A stretch of 64,000 nt of DNA from the NCBI RefSeq assembly GCF_021869535.1, contig NW_026262669.1, positions 1,791,001 through 1,855,000 on the forward strand, in the 5' to 3' direction. The stretch comes from Mytilus californianus (taxonomy: Eukaryota; Mollusca; Bivalvia; Mytilida; Mytilidae). Made by a program: the position numbers and the translations under genes. Of the stretch, positions 11,671-22,322 are shown one piece after another. Position 1 is the first letter of the stretch. Every line of letters begins with the position of its first letter. The notes under the pieces are model-generated. The model searched no databases and was not told the DNA's origin. It was given only the letters and a program-made list of their open reading frames with translations.

Positions 11671-11800
11671 CCAAGTCAGGAATATGACAGTTGTTTTCCA
11701 TTCGTTTGATAAGTTTGAGCTTTTGATTTTCCCATTTGTTAAAGGACTTTCCGTTTTGAATGTTCCTTGGAGTTTGGTATTTTTGTTATTTTACTTTTTT
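11671..11800 (+). mobile_element. Family F element inserted in the 108-bp array
   Basis: It lies between TTTCATT and TCACTCAAAGGAT, which adjoin in the uninterrupted copies. It begins CCAAGTCAGGAATATGACAG and ends in a T-rich tail. An open frame here (11660-11869) is incidental. Confidence 0.7.
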
Positions 11801-11960
11801 TCACTCAAAGGATTTTGCAGATTTGTTGAAACTTTTTTCTTCAGTGTTAAACAGCATTTATCGCATTGACAATATATAGTACCTCATCTCTTTAGTTTTA
11901 TTGATAAGGAGCATAAACTTGCTTACCCTTCAAAAGTACCTGCTAAGATAACATTTTTTT

Positions 11961-11985
11961 GGGGTGGGGTGGGGGTGGGGGTGGG
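11961..11985 (+). other. Strong G-quadruplex motif
   Basis: Five G tracts of 3-5 bases are separated by single T bases. Single-base loops are the arrangement known to give very stable parallel quadruplexes. Confidence 0.8.
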
Positions 11986-12585
11986 TGTGCTGCTAGATTT
12001 TTGTTTTTTTCGACGTTGTATTTTGTGAAATGGTGTTTGTCAATTAAAGTTTGTATTTGAACTTTGGTAACCAAGTCTGTGCAATTCCTTTACAACCATG
12101 TATCTATTAACGGTTAACTATCACGTGACTGTCCGATATTTGACAGGTCATTTATAAGTGTCATAAAATATACCGTTATAATTATAATGGAATATAATTC
12201 AGAAATATTACACCGGAATTTTAATTCAATTCAATTAAAGTAAATAATCAAACTGATATAAAGTCATCAGGATCTATAATGAATTGATAAGATTACAATG
12301 GTCAGTCTTGACCAGTGTCCACGTCACTCTCGTGTCATAGTCAATCAAATAATGACTGGAGTTTTATTAAGTTTGACAAAGTCATTTAAATTTTGACATG
12401 TAAACACTACAGACAATAAACTGTTGTAATTTCACACATAATAAACTCCAATATCGATTAATGGCCGATTGATTTTGTTTGGAGTTATTGAAATCTAGAT
12501 CAATGCTGAAGACAGGCATACAAGCATATTTCCCACAGGTTTGTTTGTGAGTAATTGTGTAGATCAACTACAACGGATGGTCGGT
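11986..12585. other. Intergenic, nothing recognised
   Basis: No gene or repeat family could be supported. Confidence 0.45.
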
Positions 12586-12900
12586 CATGGATTGATTGTT
12601 TCTTGTCTAACGTTCAACGGCAAATCTTTCAAGCAAATTCATGACAAAAATAAATTTAAAACAGTTAACACAATATGTAGGTATTGCTAGGTAGGACGTC
12701 CGGGATGAAGGGCGAGAAATTGGGACTGCCACTCGAAAATAGGGGTAGACATTTTCCCTTGCAACATGCCACGTACGGACCCTCAGTTGTTGTACATACT
12801 ATTTAACGTGTAGAGAGTGTGACACGTGCCCTACTGAGGCATCGGATTTAACATTTCCATTCCGATCGGACGTGGTTGCGAATTAAAGCACCCTCACAGC
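12586..12900 (+). repeat. Dispersed repeat, family E, longest copy
   Basis: It starts GATTGATTGTTTCTTGTC, TAACGTTCAACGGCAAA and continues through TAGGACGTCCGGGATG and AATTGGGACTGCCACTCG. Shorter pieces of the same 5' block occur at 25313-25355, 27175-27210 and 63085-63130. The right end is not defined. Confidence 0.55.
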
Positions 12901-13093
12901 TAAACGGACACTCACTATAACAAGCTTGAAGATTTACTGTCGGAACGGTAAAAGTCCAGAAAAAATTATGGCTGTCCTTATGCATGCCGCACATTGGGCC
13001 GATAATGGAAATAAAGTTATTTATATTTCGGTCAACTAAGAATTGAATACATCAGCAAATGAACGGAAATATCATAAACGGTACTAATTCTAA
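12901..13093. other. Intergenic, nothing recognised
   Basis: Possibly a continuation of the family E copy; no independent support. Confidence 0.3.
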
Positions 13094-13200
13094 TGCACCA
13101 GATGCGCATTTCGACAATTAATGTCTCTTCAGTGATGTTCGAGGCCAAACTATTTCAATATTTAAAATCAAATTCAAATGTTGAAGAGCGGATCAAATTA
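13094..13200 (+). repeat. Dispersed repeat, family C2
   Basis: CACCAGATGCGCATTTCGAC followed by TGTCTCTTCAGTGATGTTCG and GAGGCC. The inverted counterpart is at 36628-36710. It is related in layout to family C but distinct in sequence. Confidence 0.65.
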
Positions 13201-14155
13201 AAAATAACCTTAAGTATAGCCAAATCCGAACAAGGAAACAGAGCTTTACACGAGGGAGATATATCCCTTTATTTCAAATAATTTCAAAAATATTATAATA
13301 GCAAATTTTGATCCAAAAATATCCGTATTTTCATCATGTATGTCACCACATCCTTCTGTTCTATCGTGTTAGTTAAATTTTATTATATGGTGTACTATTA
13401 TTAATCCGTGACATAAACTTCCTTCGCCATTTTGACAAAATATAAAGATAAATCGCTTTTATTTCTGTTTTTCATGTCATGTATAATTATTTAGCTAGCC
13501 GGTCGGATTTGTTGTGATATAACATTTATCTACATTTTATATCCCTCATAACTTAAAATTGAAATCTGAACAAACTGTTTGACGGTAAATAATAATTTTT
13601 AAACACCCTTATTTGACTCTTTTCAAGTGTTGACATGCTAATAATAAGTTAATTAACACACGATAAAAAATGTATGTTTACAAACAAACAATTTGTACCC
13701 TCCCAGCATGATGTAAAAACACCGTCGCCTGGAGAAAGCAACCATTAACTAGCTTTTGTATATCCGGGTATTTTGTCGTCTGATCGCTTTCATTATCTTC
13801 GGATTGATCTTAAAATCAACCGATTATATTATAAATCAGGTTGAGTCATGTTACGAAAGGAAAACTAATCCTTTAATTTGTTTTTCAATTTATTTTATTT
13901 TATGGTAATTCTCCATATACAGAATGATACGGAAAGAACAGAACAGAACAGAGTAAATAGGTATGGATTTATCATGTATAATTTTATACGGAATTTGTTA
14001 GATCAGCAGTTTTTTTATTACTTTATGGAAAATAGAATGATTGGCGAAAAAACTGTTGAAGTGAAAACTAAATTTGGAAATGCTCTCGCGTATTTTAAAT
14101 AAACGTGATATGTTTTTGTGAGAAAAGGGTGCTGTAAAAGGAAAGGATAAATTAA
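13201..14155. other. Intergenic, nothing recognised
   Basis: Only small open frames without domains. Confidence 0.45.
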
Positions 14156-14340
14156 TGAATTAAGTGGATAGCTCTTCCCTGATGAGTGGGTCTCATTGGG
14201 GTGTAAGCGTGATCCGGCATTATCCGAATTTTTGTACGCGTGAAACGTGATAGTCAAATTATTTTGTGTGAAAACGGGAAACGAAGTCGGGCGGGACACG
14301 TGAAATTTCAAGCGCTATTATTACAATGATAAGCGGGATA
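14156..14340. repeat. Possible dispersed repeat
   Basis: GTAAGCGTGATCCGGCATTA, CGAATTTTTGTACGCGTGAA and GAAAACGGGAAACGAAGTCG resemble, from memory, a repeat common in mussel DNA. No second copy was found in this window. Confidence 0.3.
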
Positions 14341-15744
14341 CGGGATTCTGACAAAACTATAGATCGTAGATCCGTTTGTGCTTAGCTCTAAGGAAAATCT
14401 AACATTGCAACTTATAACGTAGTATATAATTTGACCCCGATGATTTCAATTTTGAATAAGGATAACGTATTCTGCGACGTCACGACGGTCTTAGCCGACT
14501 TTCTTGATGACAACACGACAAGTTCTATTCACAACTTTGAAAAAAAAAAATTTGTATCAAGAAAGAAAAATTTAGAATTAATACGATGAACAGATTTTCA
14601 ATCTTTCGCCTTTTTGTTAGTACGATTTTGGAAATCATTTTAAAGTACAGAATACCCGGTATATCTTCCTTGTGCAAAGATCGGATTCCTTTCCAGATTT
14701 AGCTATACTTTATGTCCTTTTTTGGTTTTATCAGATTTTAAGGTGTGTACTAGGTTTTGAATTTTAGTTAGCTTATTGTCTATACCGTTAATGTTATTGA
14801 TATTTATTAAAATATCATGCAGTCTCTCGATATAGTATGACGGCTCTTTTGGCTCGACATAATTTTCAAAGTGTGACCCGCGGCTGATATTTAACGCTCA
14901 TCACTGGTAACCGTTGCAATTACATGTAAATAAAAACGGTACCCGTTTTACTACAACAGATATTTTCTTATTTAGAATCGACCAGACTAGACTCTTTCAA
15001 GGACGCCTCCGTGAAGTTCATAAAACTTGATCCCATCATGTCATGGCATCCATGCAAGCATCATAACCAGGAAGAAATTTAAGTTGTTTAACAATATAGT
15101 GTTATAAATTTGAATAATAACGGACGGAAAAAACACATAAAACCTGCATTTTCACGTATGCGATATCAAATAAATAGAAACGAGATATTCTTCTTAGCAC
15201 TTATTTTGCTGTTTTTAAATGGTTCTTTATAGAAACCGTTAAATAAAAACTAAAATCTCTAATGACAATTATTCATTAGTATTTATTAAAAATTAAATGT
15301 ATTGAAGTCGCGAGCCAAACACTCGTCCGAACGTGATTATGTTTCTCCACGCACGTACTATATCACGTTCCGGCGTCTTTTTACTTCTGCATATAAATTG
15401 TGAATTAACTTTTCATCAGCTTGTAAAGTATTTCTGGCAGGTGTAACTCAACCACTTATCTTTATGTAGTGTTAACACTATATGTATAAAATAACCCTTA
15501 ATAGACCTCATATAAAATAATTCAATTAAACAAGAATACAAATGTGGTAAAGAAAGAATAGGTTAAATTCCGAAGCCCATTTTTTCAGTTTACGGTCGTG
15601 GTTTGAATCTTTGAATTCTGATTCAGTTGGCACCAGAATGGCAGTTAAGTATACATATTACAAGAGTATAGGTAAAATTCGGAGTCTTATTCTATCAGTT
15701 GTTCCGAAAAATAATAAAGTTGTCGGGTTTGGACATCATATATA
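14341..15744. other. Intergenic, nothing recognised
   Basis: No gene, RNA or array could be supported. Confidence 0.45.
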
Positions 15745-15865
15745 ATGAAGGAAAGACAGAAAGGTAAAGGAAAAAGGACGGAAGATACCAAAGGGATGTT
15801 CCAATCTCGCAGTCAGAAGACAAACTGAGAACGCCACGCCAAAAACGAAAACAAAGGTGGATTTA
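15745..15865 (-). repeat. Dispersed repeat, family D, inverted
   Basis: On the - strand: TTGGCGTGGCGTTCTCAGTT, then TTGGAACATCCCTTTGGTAT and CTTCCGTCC, which is the family D 3' region, diverged. Confidence 0.6.
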
Positions 15866-17187
15866 TAAACCCTTTGTGCATTTTGCACACACCATCAACT
15901 AAATGCACATATCCACTGCGCATTTATGATATTCTGTCAGTTAAACAAAACAAGTCGAACATTTTCACAGGAGGGGTCTCATTTTGCTGATGTATAGTTG
16001 ATCAACATGTCTTCCTGTAAAACTTCCTTCGTACTTTTATATATAGGTACACTTGTTGAGATGTTCATCAGCGGGTTAACTGTAGCCCTATTCAAGTCTA
16101 CTAGGATGCACTCTGGTTTTTCAAAATGGGCATGGATGGTTTACTGTAGCTAGACAAATCATTCAAAATAAGAGAACTTTTTCATAGCTTGTTGATACCA
16201 ATTTTTATCTTTTGAATCCAATTTGTTGGAATAGGTAGAATAAACCCTTTTATCATTCAATCGATAGAGTTTATAAGGTAATATCTTGTTCCGATGTCTA
16301 AAAGCTACAAAAAATAAATTGCAAATATAGTCACTTTTCTCGTCTATAGTTTATGGCATGGGCTCTTCGACTCATTCAAAAATTTAAAAACAAATTAAAA
16401 TTTATTAATGAAAATGATTTAATCGATCTACAAAATGGCAAAGACCTATGTTTAATGAAAAAAGCTTGTGGAAGTGCGAGTTACCTGGGTAATTATAGGT
16501 CGTGTTATCATAACGGCTTACTAGTAATTGTCACCTTGTTTGTGGTAATCAGACATTCCATCAAGGTGCTACAACAAAAGATTCCGCGTCAAGTACCTTG
16601 TGGCATTACGTTCAAACACGGAATTAAAAATATTCATATTCGAACTTGTAGTTGTCTTATAATTTTTATAACAATAACAGTAAAAAGCAAAACAAGATTA
16701 GGCTGCGTTTGTATTTGTGTATATTTTTTGTCTTTCTACATAGAAAGGTTAAGATATTGTTTGGTATTAAGTGTTTGAAGTCGCACACGAATCGTTTGTA
16801 AAATATTCATGTTATTTCAAAATTTCGCAATAAAGGCAAATGTATGAGGAAGAAAGTATGTAAGACAACAAGAAAAGTAACTTGTCGTTCTAATATGTTC
16901 TGCAATATGAATAAATTAAGCAGTAGAACATTAAAGAGATACATGAATAATCCTTAATTGCATTTGCAAAGAAACGAGCTGTATGTTGCGAGGTCATTTT
17001 TGAACTAAAAAAAACACGAACTGAAGGTTGTATGGTGACATGTCTTTTTGGCCAAAAAAAAAACGAAACAAACTGAAACAAAACTTTCTTAATGCGTCTG
17101 TCCAAAGTAGAGACTGTTATTCAGTGTTTGTTATTGGTTGCTGTTTGCCATATTTGTTTTTCGTTTGTTGTTTTTAGCATAGATTAT
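15866..17187. other. Intergenic; one uninformative 141-codon open frame
   Basis: The frame 16353-16778 (+) has an ATG start and no domain. Its composition (Lys/Ile/Cys rich) is what AT-rich non-coding DNA gives. It is not called as a gene. Confidence 0.45.
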
Positions 17188-17520
17188 GTCGTTAGTTTTT
17201 CTTTTGTATTGTTTCACAACAGTCAGGTCGGGGTCTTTTATAACCTTGTATATTATACTGGAGTGAAATATCCTGGCTAATCCTGCAATTGGATCGGTTA
17301 CCTTGACAGGATATATGAGCCCTGGCGGCTCAGGAGATATAAAACACTGACAGGGAATATAAACCCATATCCCCTGTGAAGATCCCGAATAACATATGAT
17401 ATATACGGTATGGGCTTTGCTCATTATTGAAGGCTATATAGTGACCCATAGCTGTTCACACCCATGTCTCTGGTCTCTGGCGGATAGTTTTGTCATCAGT
17501 GGCAATCATACCACATTTTC
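17188..17520 (+). repeat. Dispersed repeat, family A, interrupted copy
   Basis: The 5' block GTCGTTAGTTTTTC, GTATTGTTTCAC and GGGTCTTTTATA (17188-17262) and the 3' block ACGGTATGGGCTTTGCTCAT to CAGTGGCAATCATACCACAT (17403-17520) are in order. About 140 bp of unrelated sequence separates them. This is the fullest family A copy in the window besides the inverted one at 58130-58300. Confidence 0.75.
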
Positions 17521-17966
17521 TTATGACTTTTAGTAAAATGTGCACGGTAATCTTTGCCAAAATTTACGTAATATAGAAGGACCACAAGAGTAAATATGTA
17601 CAATGCTGGACATCAGTCATTAGCAGAATAAATTCGTTGTATAGCAACTTGCAATTAACGTAACACCACACTTACGAGACCAGTGTACGAAGATATGGTG
17701 TATTGCACATTATACATCTTAAATACTGAGATGTGGTGTGATTGCCTATGAAACAATCAACAGAAATAATTACAAATATGTTTCATTATAATACGTTATT
17801 TTGGTTGGCTAACAGCAATCTCGCATCATTCTGAAATTAACTTTCATTTCAAAATGAAATGTAACATTCATGATGACACGAGCTTCCACAATAAAGTGCA
17901 CAGGTAAATAGAAGAAAAACTTGATAGAAATCGTGTTTTCATGATCCTAGCAAAATAATGTAATTA
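17521..17966. other. Intergenic, nothing recognised
   Basis: No gene or repeat could be supported. Confidence 0.45.
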
Positions 17967-18101
17967 TAAGTATTGAATGCTTCTTTTAGTAATTTTATAG
18001 GGTTGTAAAAGCGCTTACTGTGCGCACATTTTTAGAAAATGTACTTCGGTCACCGCTTTTACACCCCAATAAATTTACAAAAAGAAGCATGCAATTCTTA
18101 A
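17967..18101. mobile_element. Foldback element (near-complete inverted repeat)
   Basis: The left arm (GAATGCTTCTTTTAGTAATT, then TATAGGGTTGTAAAAGCG) and the right arm (CGCTTTTACACCCCAATAAA, then AAAAAGAAGCATGCAATTC) are inverted copies of about 50 bp around a short centre containing TTTTTAGAAAATGTAC. A half-copy is at 34185-34262. Confidence 0.8.
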
Positions 18102-20221
18102 GTGAATGTTTATATTTATGCAGTATAATTATATCAGATAATATTGTCATGCAAGAGACGTTTTGAAGCGATAAAAAGACCGTATACAAATAACAATAAT
18201 ATTATGTTTAGACACTTGCACTACATCCTTGAAACCAATGCAAATTTCTATTTTAATATTAGGACATGTTGCATCACGTTCGAAAATACAGTTTATAATT
18301 TTCGGTATATTTTTCAATATTTTTGCATATTATCGGCGATAAGAATTCGAATCCACTTAACGGTTTATGCAAATCTAAAATACAAACTAATTGAAATTCC
18401 ATTCGTTGAACATAGGTAAACAAACCCATGGTATATATAACTTCTTTTCTTTATATCTCCACGGGCTTCCCATTCTGTGGGTGATCCCTTGTTTAGGGCG
18501 TGTTTAATTGGCTACGGGGCGTGGTCCGGATCTATTGACAAACGTTAGATTGACATAAATCGATTTCAGGTAACGTTTTAAATCTATATAAAATCTTGAG
18601 GGTTAAAGGTTACCACGTGGTTATAGTAAAAAGCTTATGTTGACATTCAAATCTTCAGGTGCAAACTTTGAATTCAAAGATAAAAGCGATATATATATCC
18701 CGTTATGTTACCTGTATATATTTAAACGTCTCAGGGACTATGATAGTGACGGGCAAATCATGATGTGTTTTCTCGGATTTATTAGCATGACTTGAAGATA
18801 TTGAAAGAAAAAAATGAAGTTTTATTTTAAAGGTAGGGTGTAATTTAATTATCAATTAGATAACAAATTAGTGCTAAGGATTATTTAGTTGGGGCACAGA
18901 CTTTGATAAAACTCAATTGAGCAAGAACGTTTGACACAGGACTTATCATTATTGAATTATACTATCTCAGGGACAGTCTATATTAAGTTGTTAGTATAGA
19001 AAGTCCCTGACTATCTTAATATTTGCTTTTTTGTCAGACGCCAGTTTGCAGAAAACGCTTATTAGTTATAGATTAAATAGAAATACAACAGCGATATTAA
19101 ATTTGAAAGTCAAAAGTGAACGATACGCTAAATTAAATCTTAATCGTCTGAATGCATTTGTAAATTAAATTTAATTCAATCGGTACAATAAAATGCATTT
19201 GCCATTTAAAACGCTGCGGTGATGCAGGAACAAAACTCTACTCTCTAAAGCGTTTAAATCAGTGTTAATATAGGTATTCTATATAAAGGTGTTAAATCAA
19301 AATCACTTTTTGTGAACTTATAAAATGGTTAAGAAAAATTAAATTTTGAGCATATTTTGTAATAGTTACACTTTGAAAGGAAGATGTATTCAAATTTTTT
19401 AAGTTGACAGGACATAGCTTAGGTTATAACTTTTAAAAATAATAAAAATAATAAGGTATATAGACCAACAAATACATGAAATAGAACGGAATACATAAAC
19501 TTTATTTAATAAGTGAAGGCCATAAACCTATAATTAAATAGAAACCATTCACCGTCTCCTATTTCAGAAAAAAAACAATTATTACATTTATATTGAATAA
19601 CTAGTCACACATGACTTTATAAATCAATTTGAAATCAGTTCTAGATGAATTCATTTTATATTTTAAAAAAAGCATACGCGCATGAATCGCGAACATAAAT
19701 ACTCGCTATATACTCTAACAATTCTAATTGTGTTTTTAAATTTATTTTCCACAACTCACACCAATTTAAGGCCAATGAAATATACATATATGCTGCTGAT
19801 ATATCGATTGAAAACCAACCATATTATAGACCGTGCTAAACTAATAATGTTGCGATTTTCATCAAATATTTGAAATTCAAATTTTACCCGTTATGATTTA
19901 CGTCATCGTGTAACAATATTGCTGAAATCAGCAGATAGAAACGGGTATAAAATAACTAAGTCTTTTGAAGATTTTAATGTGATGTCGATGGCTGTTACCT
20001 TTATATATATATATATAAAACTCAGGTAACTGGAGGAACAGTTAATAGAAGTTGTCAGAATTTATTGATTTTGGTGTCGGTTTAAATCTATTCGTTTCAT
20101 TGACAAATTACTCTGTCTATGTTCAAAATGAGTTTGGTTAAATAAAGACAAACATCAATAAAACATGATTCGACACGGTGTTTACACATTAAAATCGCCC
20201 ATTATTACGGTTAAAATCCGG
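18102..20221. other. Intergenic, nothing recognised
   Basis: AT-rich; a (TA)n run near 20005 is the only simple structure seen. Confidence 0.45.
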
Positions 20222-20432
20222 AGCGTGTACCTACTTACGTTACAATGAAAACAGAAGTTTCAGCACCGCCGCTGTAATATTAGTTCAACATCAGCGTGAT
20301 GGCTTCTATGTTACTAGTAATGTACAACCGACGTATACCTACTTACGTTACAATAAAAACATAATTTTCACCACTGCCGCAATTATATCAGTTAAACATC
20401 AACGTGATATATTCTATGTTGCTAGTAATGGG
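20222..20432. repeat. About 109-bp tandem duplication
   Basis: Two copies share GTGTACCTACTTACGTTACA / GTATACCTACTTACGTTACA and end in CTATGTT(A/G)CTAGTAATG. They are clearly diverged. Confidence 0.85.
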
Positions 20433-21233
20433 TGTGTGGGCAACAAGGAACAGACTCGTTTAAATGTTACAATTATTTGATATGCATAAGGACAACAGTT
20501 CTAATTGCCGGTTTAAATGTTGCAGTCAGACAATAATTAATATCCATTCACAGGCCATGACTATATACCTTGAAATATGAAAACGAGAAGGATGATTGAA
20601 AAAAGATATACAACTGTCAAATCAATATCACATACAAAAACGCAATATTTACAAACTTGTTTAAAAATGAATATTTAAAAAATGCGCTCGCTATCATGGG
20701 AATGCTTATCATGTGTCTTTCCAATAGCTATATTAATTTAAAGTGATATATTAATTGTTGATCTCCGCGTCCCTAATATAACACATATTGCATGTATAGG
20801 ATACACAGACCGGTTCTAATTCCTGTATGTGTATTGACACAGCAACAGGTGCTTGTTCTTGTATAATTGGTTTAAATGGACCCATATCATGCCATCTAAC
20901 ACAAGGTCTGATCATTGACGATGAGAACCAGGCACATTATGGTTTCACTTGCGATACTGATACCTTGTCTTATTGTTTTGAATTGCTCTGATGTCATGCA
21001 AGTCTGGACTTTTATTCTGTTGAAATTTGTGTTTAATAGTGTGACAGAAAGTTCGTGCAGAGTTTAAAGCTCTTGAATACAAAGTCCTAGTTAAGAAATT
21101 AAACATTGAGCTCCTATTATTATTTCTAAATAAAATAAATATATCTTTCAATAGTTTGAATTGCTAATTTTTACATCGTCGAAGTTACATCAGTTAACAC
21201 GTAACAACAGGTTATATATATAAAAGACTTATT
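20433..21233. other. Intergenic, nothing recognised
   Basis: No supportable feature. Confidence 0.45.
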
Positions 21234-21352
21234 TTCTCCCAATCACAAGATAGTAGGTGATGGTAGAATAAGCTCTCCAGGCATAGTCTTTCTCCCAATC
21301 ACAAGATAGTATGCGATGGTCGAATAACCTCTACAAGCATTGTCTTTCTCAT
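21234..21352. repeat. 56-bp tandem duplication
   Basis: TTCTCCCAATCACAAGATAG begins at 21234 and 21290, with the rest of each copy matching at most positions. Confidence 0.9.
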
Positions 21353-22269
21353 CTGACTAATTTTTCCAAATTTTTCTGCATGTTTTGCTCTGAAGATCAC
21401 ATGCGTTCCCCCTCTCAGTCGTTATGGCGTTTTTCTTTACTCACATTCTCATACTCATTGAAAATTCTATCGAAATGAAGAATTTAATTAAGTATTGTTA
21501 AAAGCATGAATTCTTAGATTAACCTGACGTCCAATCATCATATACTACCGATGGTATTTCACGTACTTAATAATGGAAAGGACGAAAATTTACTTCCCGC
21601 GTGTAGCAGTTAAATGTACTTCCGTTTCTGTTTTTTTTCTCTCCTCGGTATTCACTCTAAACAGGTGTAATAAAACTGCATAGCATAAATAATCAAAAAC
21701 GAAGGACTGATATTAAAGAATTTCTAGTGACACGCGAGGCCTGTATAAAACGTTTGAATAGACATGTTAGCGACACGCGATGAATTTGGTTTTTAAATTC
21801 ACGTAACATTGTCTAACTGAACTTCTCTATGCCTGATGTAAAACCAAAACAATCAGTAGTATATGATTACGCGAATACCTGTCTTCTTTTAAAACCATAC
21901 ATTTAAAAAAAATATTTCTTTAATAAGGAAAGTGACGCGGTAAAGTTCACGCGGTAAAGTTCAATCGGTAAAAACACAGAAAAGATTGGACGTACTTTTA
22001 AATGGATAAAAACTGACTATTTTATAGAGGACCTTTAACGATTCAATGTTTTGCAAAATCATTCACAAAAACAATGACTGTATAGAGATAATTGATTTAT
22101 AACTGTTATGTAAACAAACTTGAAATTTTAAGTAACAATAAAATTCAAAATTGAAACCATACTATAATTTTTATCAATAAGATCGAAATTCAAATCAATA
22201 AGTCATTATACAGAGTAACTATTTTAAGTCAGATAGTCGATATGCAGTTTCAACCTTTCACTTGTCAAC
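21353..22269. other. Intergenic, nothing recognised
   Basis: A small threefold CGGTAAA(GTTCA) motif occurs near 21940-21980; otherwise nothing. Confidence 0.4.
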
Positions 22270-22322
22270 CTCCGAAACAGTGTCTGCACTGTCTTTAATC
22301 GGATGCAACCGCTGTTTCGGAG
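22270..22322. repeat. Perfect 11-bp inverted repeat
   Basis: CTCCGAAACAG (22270-22280) and CTGTTTCGGAG (22312-22322) could pair across a 31-base loop. No function is indicated. Confidence 0.7.

Larger units (their letters stand above)
10724..11870. repeat. About 108-bp tandem array, five copies, interrupted by insertions
   Basis: Five diverged copies each carry ACACCTTGAAAAGAGGTACGG, then TTGTTTCATTCACAGGAT, then GCAGATTTGTTGAAACTT, starting near 10728, 11152, 11268, 11376 and 11484. The first copy is split by a 320-bp inverted-repeat element (10791-11112). The last is split twice, by a family D piece (11493-11627) and a family F piece (11671-11800). The - strand open frame 11145-11426 only reflects the repeat. 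Confidence 0.85.

Noticed and set aside
16353-16778. 141-codon frame as a gene
   Set aside because: No domain, no convincing splice partners, and composition expected from AT-rich DNA.
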